In this document: piece by piece, positions 55,325 to 63,800 of the stretch | Layout: the number at the start of each line of letters is the position of its first letter | How positions within the stretch are numbered: the stretch's first letter is position 1 | Source: CAZOZZ01 sp965262425 | GTDB taxonomy: Bacteria > Acidobacteriota > Terriglobia > 20CM-2-55-15 | DNA: 64,000 bases | Assembly: GCA_965262425.1 (NCBI GenBank) | Contig: OZ253536.1 | Location: 5,084,001 to 5,148,000, forward strand | Direction: 5' to 3' | The notes under the pieces: generated by a model | Databases searched by the model: none | Told to the model about the DNA's origin: nothing | The model's input: the letters and a program-made list of their open reading frames with translations, nothing else | Position numbers and translations under genes: made by a program

Positions 55325-55556
55325 CACTCGCGCCACGGTTTTGGCTGTCAATAATTTGGCCATTCCGGTGAATTCTAGTGTCAAGGCCCTGACGGAACGA
55401 TCCGCGCTGCACCTGATTTCGAGGGTATCTCCGCCTGTGTCCGGCTAGGCAAAAAATACCTCCAAGCCCCTGATCTGCCTACCCGTCCGACATGTTTCGT
55501 CCCCCCCTCCTTTCGATCCCAAGATGCATGGCACCCGAGATGCATGTTTGACTCGC
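55325..55556 (+). promoter_or_regulatory. Upstream region of the flagellar operon with a sigma-54-like site
   Basis: At 55529..55544 the sequence TGGCACCCGAGATGCA matches the -24/-12 pattern TGGCAC-N5-TTGC with the correct GG-GC spacing. Transcription would then begin about 12 bases later, almost at the ATG at 55557, so the message would be nearly leaderless. An inverted repeat TTGACACT/AGTGTCAA (55321..55328 and 55377..55384) lies further upstream. The site suits an operon that encodes its own sigma-54 activator. Confidence 0.4.
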
Positions 55557-56459
55557 ATGACGGAAGGAACCACAGAGGCCGGCACTGCGCATCTGAAGAG
55601 CTTCGAGGACCTCGTCTCGAAGTTTCAGATCACGTCGCAATCGCTGGAGCGCTCTTACAGGGGGTTGCAGTCCCGCGTTCGAGAATTGTCCGCCGAACTG
55701 GAAGTAGAAAAAGAGCAGCGGATCCGACTCGAGCGACTGGCCGCGATGGGCGAGATGGCGATGGAGCTGGCGCATGAGATCCGCAATCCACTTGGGAGCA
55801 TTGAGCTGTACGCGTCGATGCTCGACGGTGATTACGCAGATCAGATCGTCCGTGGTGTCCGACTGCTGAACCATTCCGTTACAAACATCCTCCAGTTTGG
55901 ACAACCGATTTATCCACGTGTTGAAGAGTTGTCGGTATCGGAACTCGTCGAGGGCGTACGAAGCTTCGTGGCCCCACTGGCCAGGGAGAAGGCTGTCCAC
56001 ATCGAGGTTCTGACCGAATCGGGAAGCACGGGTCTGGGAGATTGCGAACTCCTCCACAGGGCCCTGCTGAACCTGGTTCTGAACGCCCTGCGAGAGGTTT
56101 CCACCGGCGGCGCGATTCAGTTGAAGGGGCGAATCGAGGACGGCGAAATTTGCCTTGTGGTTGAAGACAACGGTCCCGGCATTCCGCCTGAAGTACTGCC
56201 GGGAATCTTCGATCCCATCCATTCGACGGCGCGGAACGGGTCGGGGATGGGCCTGTCGATCGTCAAACGCATCGTGGAGAGCCACGATGGGACGATCCGG
56301 GTCCAGTCTTCGGAAGCAGGCACACGGTTTGAAATGAAATTGGGGAGCGCCCAGTCGTCTCCCCACGGTCGCCGCGGGTCGCAGGCCTTCGGGCACCCGG
56401 TGTACCAGTTTGTTTCGGGAAGATCCCGAAGCGCGGTGAGAGCAGGAGGTTTTGAGTGA
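55557..56459 (+). CDS. Sensor histidine kinase of flagellar operon (FlrB/FleS-like)
   Basis: A 300-residue soluble kinase: a helical N-terminus (SLERSYRGLQSRVRELSAEL), the phosphorylated histidine in MAMELAHEIRNPLGSIELYA, and ATPase boxes LLNLVLNALREV, VVEDNGPGIPPEVL and GSGMGLSIVKRIVE. No membrane segments are present. It is followed by the sigma-54 regulator with a 4-base overlap, so the pair resembles FlrB-FlrC or FleS-FleR, which switch on middle flagellar genes. Confidence 0.88.
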   Translation: MTEGTTEAGTAHLKSFEDLVSKFQITSQSLERSYRGLQSRVRELSAELEVEKEQRIRLERLAAMGEMAMELAHEIRNPLGSIELYASMLDGDYADQIVRGVRLLNHSVTNILQFGQPIYPRVEELSVSELVEGVRSFVAPLAREKAVHIEVLTESGSTGLGDCELLHRALLNLVLNALREVSTGGAIQLKGRIEDGEICLVVEDNGPGIPPEVLPGIFDPIHSTARNGSGMGLSIVKRIVESHDGTIRVQSSEAGTRFEMKLGSAQSSPHGRRGSQAFGHPVYQFVSGRSRSAVRAGGFE

Positions 56460-57769
56460 ATCGGTTTCTGGTCGTTGATGATGACATACAGATGCTGTCG
56501 GCCCTGAAAGAGGCACTTCTCTTACGCGGGCATGAGGTTGAAACTGCCTCGAACGGAGTCGACGCGGTTCGGAAACTGGAGAGGCGCGTTCCGCGAGCAG
56601 TCATTACAGATTTGCGGATGCCCACGATGGACGGTCTGGAACTGCTGGCCCATGTGCGAAGAACGAACCCGGACCTGCCGGTCGTTCTTCTGTCCGCCTA
56701 CGGCTCCGTCCCGATCGCCGTAGACGCCATTCGGAAAGGCGCCACGGATTTTCTCGTGAAGCCGTTCTCCCAGGAGGCCCTCGATGCCGTCCTGGCGAGG
56801 CTGCCGGCCACAAATTCAGGATCGTCCGGGAGACCCAGGGGAGGCACCAGAATCATCTCCCAGGATCCGCAGATGCTGTCGATGCTTCGTGAAGCAGGCC
56901 AGGCCGCAAAGACCAAAGCGACAATCCTGGTGCAAGCGGAGAGTGGCACGGGAAAAGAATTGCTCGCTCGCTGGATCCACGAAAACAGCAGCAGAAACAA
57001 GGGGCCGTTTGTCGCAGTCAACTGTGCGGCTCTTCCCGAAAGCCTACTTGAATCGGAGCTGTTCGGTTATGAGAAGGGTGCCTTCACCGGAGCCAACGCC
57101 CTCAAATCTGGGAAATTCGAACTCGCGAACAACGGAACCATCCTACTCGATGAGATCGGCGAAATGGCCCCGCTCCTTCAGGCAAAACTTCTGCGCGTCC
57201 TGCAGGAACAGGAAGTCGACCGTGTGGGCGGCAGGAAACCCGTGCCTATCGATGTTCGGGTGATCGCTACGACCAACAAGAATCTTCGAAAGCTCGTCGC
57301 CCGGGGTCAGTTCAGAGAGGACCTCTTCTTCAGGCTGAACGTCGTTCCCGTTCGTATACCGCCATTACGCGAGAGAAGAGACGACATTCCGGTCCTCACC
57401 GACCACTTTGCTTTGAAATATGGCTCCGGATCAAGCCCGGACGTGAGCGAAGAAACACTGGCGTTGCTGACCAGTTACGGTTGGCCGGGCAACGTTAGAG
57501 AGCTCGAAAACATCATCCACCGATCCTTCGCACTTCGAGGCCGGCTCAAGATTTCGCCCGCCGACATATTCGATCATACGGTCGATACGGGCGAGGGTAT
57601 GGAGTTGCAGGCCGGTTACTCGGTGAGCGAGATGGAGCGGAAGCTGATCCTGGCGACGCTTGAACAGACGAGTGGAAACCGGACCCACGCGGCGAAGCTT
57701 CTGGGTATTTCTCTGCGGACCCTGCGCAACAAGCTGCGCGAGTATCGGGTCGAGGCGGCAACCGTATGA
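56456..57769 (+). CDS. Sigma-54-dependent flagellar regulator (FlrC/FleR-like)
   Basis: A 437-residue protein: receiver (RFLVVDDDIQML, VITDLRMPTMDGLEL, TDFLVKPFSQEAL), AAA+ domain with AESGTGKELLARW, GAFTGANALKSGKFE and ILLDEIGEMAPLLQ, and Fis-type helix-turn-helix (GNRTHAAKLLGISLRTLRNK). The start is a GTG at 56456. It overlaps flgB by four bases and heads the basal-body genes, so autogenous control of the operon is likely. Confidence 0.9.
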   Translation: MNRFLVVDDDIQMLSALKEALLLRGHEVETASNGVDAVRKLERRVPRAVITDLRMPTMDGLELLAHVRRTNPDLPVVLLSAYGSVPIAVDAIRKGATDFLVKPFSQEALDAVLARLPATNSGSSGRPRGGTRIISQDPQMLSMLREAGQAAKTKATILVQAESGTGKELLARWIHENSSRNKGPFVAVNCAALPESLLESELFGYEKGAFTGANALKSGKFELANNGTILLDEIGEMAPLLQAKLLRVLQEQEVDRVGGRKPVPIDVRVIATTNKNLRKLVARGQFREDLFFRLNVVPVRIPPLRERRDDIPVLTDHFALKYGSGSSPDVSEETLALLTSYGWPGNVRELENIIHRSFALRGRLKISPADIFDHTVDTGEGMELQAGYSVSEMERKLILATLEQTSGNRTHAAKLLGISLRTLRNKLREYRVEAATV

Positions 57770-58134
57770 TGGACCAGGATATCTCGACATTCATCCAGCA
57801 ACGTCTGGACGTATCGGCACGCCGTCAGCAGGTGCTGGCCGCCAATGTCGCCAACGCCGACACGCCAGGATACCGCTCCCAGGACGTCCGTTTCAGCGAG
57901 GAGATTGAGATGCTGAGCCTGAGCCGTAGTTCCAAGCGGCATATCGACCCATTCGGGGCGGGCGGAGGCATGCATCTTGTCGACACTCCAGGGAAGGCAA
58001 AGCCCAACGGGAACAACGTCAATCTGGATCGGGAACTGACAGAGATGACAAAGAACGGCATCGAATTTGTGTTGTTGATCCAGGTCCTGCAAAGCAAGAT
58101 CCGGACCCTCAGATCCAGCCTGATCGAGGTATAA
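57766..58134 (+). CDS. flgB: Flagellar basal-body rod protein FlgB
   Basis: A 122-residue proximal rod protein with the rod signature RRQQVLAANVANADTPGYRS near the N-terminus and a C-terminal helix (VNLDRELTEMTKNGIEFVLL). It is exported by the type III apparatus. The ATG overlaps the stop of the upstream regulator. Confidence 0.92.
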   Translation: MMDQDISTFIQQRLDVSARRQQVLAANVANADTPGYRSQDVRFSEEIEMLSLSRSSKRHIDPFGAGGGMHLVDTPGKAKPNGNNVNLDRELTEMTKNGIEFVLLIQVLQSKIRTLRSSLIEV

Positions 58135-58138
58135 ATAT

Positions 58139-58564
58139 ATGAGTTTGCTCACCGCCATTGATATCAACGTTTCGGGCATGACCGCTCAGAGGAAGCGCGT
58201 CGAGGTTGCAGCGACTAACCTGGCGAACGCCCAGACGACTCGAACGGCCGACGGCACCCCCTATCGCCGTCAGGACGTCGTTTTCGAGGCCACGCCCTTT
58301 GGTAACGCCCTGAACTCGGCCGGAGACTGGTCGCCTCGAGGTGTGACCGTCTCCGAAGTGGTCGACGACCCGTCTCCCTTCATGGAGAGCTATGAGCCCG
58401 GCCACCCCGATGCCGATGAGACCGGTTACGTTCACTATCCGAATGTGCAGGTCATGAAGGAGATGGCGAACCTGTCAAGTGCCGCCAGAAGCTACCAGGC
58501 GAACATCGCTTCGATCAGCGTGATCAAGACGATGATTCAACGCACACTGGATCTGGCCCGATGA
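58139..58564 (+). CDS. flgC: Flagellar basal-body rod protein FlgC
   Basis: A 141-residue rod protein: ISGM-type start (TAIDINVSGMTAQRKRVEV), ATNLANAQTTRTADGTPYRR and the C-terminal GYVHYPNVQVMKEMANLSSA motif, all in family positions. It overlaps fliE by four bases. Confidence 0.93.
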   Translation: MSLLTAIDINVSGMTAQRKRVEVAATNLANAQTTRTADGTPYRRQDVVFEATPFGNALNSAGDWSPRGVTVSEVVDDPSPFMESYEPGHPDADETGYVHYPNVQVMKEMANLSSAARSYQANIASISVIKTMIQRTLDLAR

Positions 58565-58851
58565 GTGACTTCAAGCTTTACAACGATCTGCAGCGCATTG
58601 CGCCACCCACCAACACCGCGGCGAAACCAAACGGGGATTCGTTCGGCAACTTCCTGAAAGAAGCAGTCAACCAGGTCAACGAACTGGACAAGGGATCGAA
58701 CGAGGAATTGCAGAAGTACCTGAACGACGAAGCGGACCTGCATTCGGTCATGATCGCTCTGGAGAAGGCGGACCTTTCCTTTCAGGTCATGATGCAGGTT
58801 CGGAACAAGATTGTTCAGGCCTACCAGGAACTGATGAGGGCGCAGGTCTGA
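58561..58851 (+). CDS. fliE: Flagellar hook-basal body complex protein FliE
   Basis: A 96-residue protein linking the MS ring to the rod. SFGNFLKEAVNQVNELDKGS, then LHSVMIALEKADLSFQVMMQ and VRNKIVQAYQELMRAQV are the family text. The 103 bases before fliF contain a small hairpin (GGCAGT/ACTGCC near 58907) and GAAGGA before the fliF start. Confidence 0.93.
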   Translation: MSDFKLYNDLQRIAPPTNTAAKPNGDSFGNFLKEAVNQVNELDKGSNEELQKYLNDEADLHSVMIALEKADLSFQVMMQVRNKIVQAYQELMRAQV

Positions 58852-58954
58852 GGATTCGGGTTCCTCCACTATTTACGACACCGGCAAGCGGAGAGTCGCT
58901 TGTAACAGGCAGTCGGACTGCCACGCATCACTCAGGGATTTTTGAAGGATCATA

Positions 58955-60664
58955 ATGGCCGCACCTGAAACCCTCGATCAAGTCAAAGACTGGTTCAAGA
59001 GCTACACTCTTTCTCAGAAGCTGGGCCTCCTGGCATCGGCCGCGTCTGTCGTCATCCTGCTCTGGACCCTGGTTTATTTTGTCAATCAGGTCGATTTTCA
59101 GGTGCTCTATTCCGACATGGAGCCTTCCGATGCACAGGCCGTGGTACAGCGGCTGCAGGGCCTGTCGGTCGAATACGAACTTTCCGCCGACAGCAGAACT
59201 ATAAGCGTGCCTGTAAACAGGCTTTCCGAGATACGCATCCAGTTGGCCAGTGAGGGACTTCCGGAGTCGGGTCTTATTGGTTTCGAGATCTTCGACAGGA
59301 CAAACTTCGGTCTGACGAACTTTCAGGAACAGGTGAACTTTCAGCGGGCTCTGGAAGGGGAACTGGCGCGTAGCGTGGGGACCCTGGCGGAAGTTAACGC
59401 CGCACGGGTTCACCTGGTCATTCCGAAAGAGTCGCTGTTCCAGACTCCGGAAAACCAGACCAAGGCATCGGTCGTCCTGACTCTCAAGAGAGGGCGGAAG
59501 CTTTCCAGCGCAGCCGTCAGCGGCATCGTTCATCTGGTGGCCAGTTCGGTCAAGGGACTGGAGCCCTCCAGGGTGACGGTGATCGATTACGCCGGCCGCA
59601 TCCTGTCGACAAACGACAGCGACAACCCGGTCTCGGGACAACAGATGGATTCGAGGATGACGGTTGAATCAGAACTCTCCGAGAAGATCCTTCGAATCCT
59701 GGAGCCGGTCGTTGGGCCCGGTAAAGTCCGACCCCAGGTATCGGTCGTGATGGACTGGAGGCAAGTCGAAGAGACGATTGAACAGTACGATCCCAACGCC
59801 TCGGTCATTCGTTCCGAACAGCGATCGTCCGAACGTGCTCCGGGTGGATCCGCCGCCCCTGCCGCGGGAATACCCGGGCCCGATGGTGGTCCTGTAGTGG
59901 ACCCCGAAGCGCCCCCGGTCCCAACGTCGGACTTCGTGATCCAGAATGAGGTCGTCAACTACGAAGTATCGAAATCGATCCGGACTATCGTGGACCCGGT
60001 GGGTGAGATCGAGCGGATGTCGGTCGCCGTGGTCATCGACAACCGTATCAGTGTCACCGTGGACGAAGACGGCGTGGCCAGCAAGGTCAGCGTACCCAGA
60101 ACGCCTGGGGAAATGACACAATACCGCGATCTGGTTTCCGCAACGGTAGGCCTGGACCCGGCTCGCGGCGACACGCTGACCGTAGAAAACGTTTCCTTTG
60201 GCATCGACGAAGTCTTACCGGTTGAACCGCCGACCATGCTGGAGCTGCAGGCGCCCTTGATTCTGACCGCGCTCCGCTATCTGATTGTCCCTGTCATTTT
60301 TCTATTCGTTTACCTGTTGTTTCTCAGGCCACTGCAGAAGACGCTCTTCGCGAACTGGTCGCCTTCTGGTCGGCCGCAGTTGGCCGAGGCCGGTTTGTCC
60401 GCCGGGGGCGGCCTGCAGGCACCGATGTCGATCCAACAGCTTGAGGCCCAACTGGGCAACTCTGCGCAGCTTCCCGATCTTCCGGGCCAACCGGCGGCTG
60501 TCCCGGCCGGAGCTCCGGGGACTCCGGAACGCGAGTTCCTTCCATTGCCGAGCTCCAACAAAGTGGATCTGATCCGTCAACGCGTAGTTGAACATGCGAA
60601 GCGGGAACCCGAAACCGTTGCGCGCCTGATCCGCGTGTGGCTTAACGACGAGCAAAACAGATAA
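58955..60664 (+). CDS. fliF: Flagellar MS-ring protein FliF
   Basis: A 569-residue membrane ring protein with two helices (about residues 25-45 and 430-455), the YscJ-like region (FQVLYSDMEPSDAQAVVQRL, INLEGELARSVGTL-type segment NFQRALEGELARSVGTL) and VRPQVSVVMDWRQVEETIEQ. It forms the platform on which the export gate and rotor assemble. The region 285-325 is rich in Gly, Ala and Pro and probably disordered. It overlaps fliG by one base. Confidence 0.94.
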   Translation: MAAPETLDQVKDWFKSYTLSQKLGLLASAASVVILLWTLVYFVNQVDFQVLYSDMEPSDAQAVVQRLQGLSVEYELSADSRTISVPVNRLSEIRIQLASEGLPESGLIGFEIFDRTNFGLTNFQEQVNFQRALEGELARSVGTLAEVNAARVHLVIPKESLFQTPENQTKASVVLTLKRGRKLSSAAVSGIVHLVASSVKGLEPSRVTVIDYAGRILSTNDSDNPVSGQQMDSRMTVESELSEKILRILEPVVGPGKVRPQVSVVMDWRQVEETIEQYDPNASVIRSEQRSSERAPGGSAAPAAGIPGPDGGPVVDPEAPPVPTSDFVIQNEVVNYEVSKSIRTIVDPVGEIERMSVAVVIDNRISVTVDEDGVASKVSVPRTPGEMTQYRDLVSATVGLDPARGDTLTVENVSFGIDEVLPVEPPTMLELQAPLILTALRYLIVPVIFLFVYLLFLRPLQKTLFANWSPSGRPQLAEAGLSAGGGLQAPMSIQQLEAQLGNSAQLPDLPGQPAAVPAGAPGTPEREFLPLPSSNKVDLIRQRVVEHAKREPETVARLIRVWLNDEQNR

Positions 60665-61665
60665 TGTCGGACAACCCAAGCAAGGCCGCTTCGATGCTGG
60701 TACTTCTGGGCGATGATGTCGCCGCAGGGGTGATGAAGCACCTGAACGAGGTCGAGATCGAGCAACTCTCCAAGGAAATATCCAACGTTGGCCCGATATC
60801 CGCGGAAAAGGCGGAGCAAACGGCCGAGGAACTCTACCAGTTGCTCGTCGCCAATCGTTTCGTTTCCGAAGGTGGCGTCGACTACGCCCGGAAAATCATT
60901 CTCAAGACCCTCGGCGCGGGTTCCGCCAAGAGAATAATCGACCGGTTGTCGACCAGTTACGCCAGCTTCAACGCGTTCCAGGCCATCGACAAGATCAATC
61001 CGCTGCAGTTGACCCAGTTTATTCAGAATGAACATCCTCAGACCATTGCCCTGATCCTCGCGCACCTGACATCGAGCAGCGCGGCGGGATTGCTGGAGTC
61101 TCTTCCCGAAGAAATACAGGCTGAGGTGGCGGTGAGGATGGCGAACATCGAAGAAACCTCGCCCGAAGTCATCAAGAGTATCTCGACCGTTCTCGAGGAA
61201 AAGCTCAAACCCGTGGGCAACTATTCGAATGGAGAGAACTTTGGAGGCATCCGGGCCGTGGCGGAACTGTTCAACCGCCTCGATCGAAGAATGAGCCGAT
61301 CCGTCCTCGAGACGATTGAAACGGACAAGCCGGAGATTGCGAATTCTATTCGGGAGCTGATGTTCATTTTCGAGGATATCTCTTCCCTCGACGACGCCGC
61401 CATACGCGAGATTCTCCAGCGTGTGGACAAGAAGACGATCGCTCGCGCCTTGAAAGGGACGCTGCCCGACCTTCAGACACAGTTCTACCGCAACATGTCC
61501 CAGCGCGCGGTGGAGATGTTGAAGGAAGAAATGGAAATCATGGGCCCGACAAAGGCACGAGACGTTCATTCCGCTCAAACGGAGATTGTCGAAGTCATCC
61601 GCCAACTCGAAGAAGACGGGGTTATCAGTATCGGCGGAGGCTCGGACGAAGAGTATGTCGTCTAG
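60664..61665 (+). CDS. fliG: Flagellar motor switch protein FliG
   Basis: A 333-residue rotor protein with the N-terminal FliF-binding part, the middle EHPQTIALILAHL (EHPQR-like) motif, and the C-terminal torque helix with FEDISSLDDAAIREILQRVD, then KKTIARALKGT, whose charged residues meet the stator. Length and order are normal. Confidence 0.95.
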   Translation: MSDNPSKAASMLVLLGDDVAAGVMKHLNEVEIEQLSKEISNVGPISAEKAEQTAEELYQLLVANRFVSEGGVDYARKIILKTLGAGSAKRIIDRLSTSYASFNAFQAIDKINPLQLTQFIQNEHPQTIALILAHLTSSSAAGLLESLPEEIQAEVAVRMANIEETSPEVIKSISTVLEEKLKPVGNYSNGENFGGIRAVAELFNRLDRRMSRSVLETIETDKPEIANSIRELMFIFEDISSLDDAAIREILQRVDKKTIARALKGTLPDLQTQFYRNMSQRAVEMLKEEMEIMGPTKARDVHSAQTEIVEVIRQLEEDGVISIGGGSDEEYVV

Positions 61666-62233
61666 AATCATTCGAAGCCGGGATCAGGTCAAGAAGCCGA
61701 TCATCATCGGTCCAGGGGACGATCACCCCAGCGGCCTGCCCCGGGATCATGTGATGAACATCGAGAAGCAGGCATTCGAGCAGGGTTATCGCGAAGGCGA
61801 GCGCATGGGGAAAGAGATGGGCGAGAAGATGATCGAAACGGTAGTAAAGCGCTACGACCGAAGCATCATCGAATTGACGGTTTCACACAAGACCCTTCTC
61901 AAGTCCATGGAAGTGGAGTCCGTCCGGCTTGCCCTGGAAATTGCAAGGAGTGTCCTCGAGCGGGAGGTTACGGTGGATCCGGATATCACGACAGCATTGG
62001 CGACACTGGCGCTGAGGAAACTCGACGGTCACCAGCAAATCTCGCTTCGCATCAACGCCGAGGATGCCCAACGGGTTCGCGAAGAAGTCGAGAACATCAA
62101 TTCCAATGTTCGAGTCGACGAAGACACGACTCTCGAACGAGGTGATTTCGTTCTCGATACCCACAAGACCCATCTTGATGGTCGAATGAAGAGCCGGCTC
62201 AGCCATGTGGGCAGAGCCCTCCTTCAGACTTGA
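61655..62233 (+). CDS. fliH: Flagellar export ATPase regulator FliH
   Basis: A 192-residue protein that holds the FliI ATPase inactive and links it to the rotor. The G-rich repeat region FEQGYREGERMGKEMGEKM is characteristic, followed by a helix and the VREEVENINSNVRVDEDTTL beta part shared with V-type ATPase subunit E. The ATG at 61655 overlaps fliG by 11 bases. Confidence 0.88.
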   Translation: MSSRIIRSRDQVKKPIIIGPGDDHPSGLPRDHVMNIEKQAFEQGYREGERMGKEMGEKMIETVVKRYDRSIIELTVSHKTLLKSMEVESVRLALEIARSVLEREVTVDPDITTALATLALRKLDGHQQISLRINAEDAQRVREEVENINSNVRVDEDTTLERGDFVLDTHKTHLDGRMKSRLSHVGRALLQT

Positions 62234-63618
62234 GCACGGCAAACTTTGTCGATTCCGAAAAAACAATGTCGACCCCATTCTCGAAAGACCTCGACCTGTC
62301 CCGATACCACACCCGCTTGAGCGAAGTCGACTCTCTCGTCGAATTCGGCACCATCGAGAAGGTGGTCGGAAACTCCATTCAGTCTCATGGCCCCAACGTG
62401 ACAACAGGATCCGTCTGCTGGGTCGAAAGTGCCGGGCAACGCATTCCCGTGGAGGTCGTTGGGTTCAACGAAGGCAAGGTCGTGGCGATGCCCCTTGGCA
62501 AGCTCGAGGGTGTGAAGGAAGGGGATCGAGTTTATTCATCAGGTCGAGTCGCAACCATTGCGATCGGAGACGGGTTATGCGGCCGCGTTCTCGACGGCCT
62601 CGGCCGACCGATCGACGAGGAGCCGTTACCGGGTGTCCTCGACGAACAGGCGCTGTATGCCGAGCCATGCAACCCCCTCTCGCGCGACCCGATTCGGAAC
62701 GTGATTCAAACCGGCGTGCGATCGATCGACGGGATGTTGACCTGTGGCCTGGGCCAGCGGGTTGGAATCTTCGGCGGTAGCGGCGTCGGCAAAAGCACCC
62801 TGCTCGGAATGATTTCCCGCTACACATCTGCCGACATCAACGTCATTGCGATGATCGGAGAACGTGGCCGGGAAGTGCGTGAATTCATAGAAAATGATCT
62901 CGGCGAAGACGGATTGGCCCGATCTGTCGTCTTCGTGTCCACCTCGGATCAACCCGCCCTGGTTCGCATTCGTGCCGCGTTTGCCGCGACAGCGGCCGCC
63001 GAATACTTCCAGAGCCGGGGAGCCAACGTGCTTCTGCTCATGGATTCGGTGACGCGTTTCGCCATGGCGCAGCGTGAAGTCGGGCTGGCTGCAGGGGAAC
63101 CCCCGTCGACGAAGGGTTACACGCCTTCCGTTTTTTCGCTCCTGCCGCGGTTGCTCGAGCGGGCGGGCAAGTTCGACACCGGAAGCATCACGGCTTTCTA
63201 CACCGTGCTGGTCGAAGGAGACGACATGAACGACCCGATCGCGGATTCTGTTCGGTCGATCCTGGATGGTCACATTGTTCTCGATCGGGAGCTGGCATCA
63301 CGAGGCCATTACCCCTGCATTGATATTCTCGCCAGCAACAGTCGACTGATGACACAGGTAGTCGACCAGGATCACTTGAAATCCGCCACCGAGATTCGGG
63401 ATCTTCTCGGAACCTACAAGAAAGCGGAAGACCTGATTCAGATCGGAGCGTACAAGCAAGGACCGAACAAGCGAATCGATACCGCGGTGGAACGCCTGGA
63501 TTCAATCCACGCCTTTCTCAAACAGCCCGCCGAAGAGCCCTCCGATCTGGAACAGACCAGAGAACGATTAGTGCATGTCGCCGCCCTCGAGGAGCCTGCA
63601 CGTCAGAAGGGATCGTAG
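62230..63618 (+). CDS. fliI: Flagellum-specific ATP synthase FliI
   Basis: A 462-residue hexameric ATPase of flagellar export. Walker A is FGGSGVGKSTLLG, Walker B LLLMDSVTRFAM, and GYTPSVFSLLPRLLERAG is the FliI/InvC type. A TTG at 62230 overlaps the fliH stop; an ATG at 62266 is an alternative. The last codons (EEPARQKGS) and the TAG stop are supplied by the left end of palindromic element A, copy 4, so the native C-terminus was altered by the insertion. Confidence 0.93.
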   Translation: MSTANFVDSEKTMSTPFSKDLDLSRYHTRLSEVDSLVEFGTIEKVVGNSIQSHGPNVTTGSVCWVESAGQRIPVEVVGFNEGKVVAMPLGKLEGVKEGDRVYSSGRVATIAIGDGLCGRVLDGLGRPIDEEPLPGVLDEQALYAEPCNPLSRDPIRNVIQTGVRSIDGMLTCGLGQRVGIFGGSGVGKSTLLGMISRYTSADINVIAMIGERGREVREFIENDLGEDGLARSVVFVSTSDQPALVRIRAAFAATAAAEYFQSRGANVLLLMDSVTRFAMAQREVGLAAGEPPSTKGYTPSVFSLLPRLLERAGKFDTGSITAFYTVLVEGDDMNDPIADSVRSILDGHIVLDRELASRGHYPCIDILASNSRLMTQVVDQDHLKSATEIRDLLGTYKKAEDLIQIGAYKQGPNKRIDTAVERLDSIHAFLKQPAEEPSDLEQTRERLVHVAALEEPARQKGS

Positions 63619-63752
63619 CGAGAAAGCGGAGAATCGAGGCCAGATTTTCTCGATTTTGAGGCGAATAGTGGTTCTATTTAACGAAAAATCGGGGAAATAT
63701 GGACCGATTCCTACCGCTTTCGCAGTAGATTCCTTCTGCCGCGCAGGCTCCT
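63590..63752. repeat. Palindromic element family A, copy 4 (163 bp)
   Basis: The ends are AGGAGCCTGCACGTCAGAAG (two differences from consensus) and the complement of AGGAGCCTGCGCGGCAGAAG, with CTAG on the right. This is the short form. Its first 29 bases are inside fliI and include its stop codon; the rest lies between fliI and fliJ in an otherwise tightly packed operon. Confidence 0.87.
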
Positions 63753-63769
63753 AGCAGCCCGTGGCTGCT
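63753..63769 (+). terminator. Hairpin between fliI and fliJ
   Basis: AGCAGCC and GGCTGCT form a perfect 7-bp stem with a CGT loop directly after repeat copy 4. No T tract follows, so it is more likely a stabilising or attenuating structure than a full terminator. Confidence 0.4.
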
Positions 63770-63800
63770 CGTCTGAAGCCGCCGACAGGACTTTCCGAGT

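Noticed and set aside
60577..61671. 364-codon minus-strand frame opposite fliG
   Set aside because: fliG is complete and lies in a collinear flagellar operon; this frame shows no domain.
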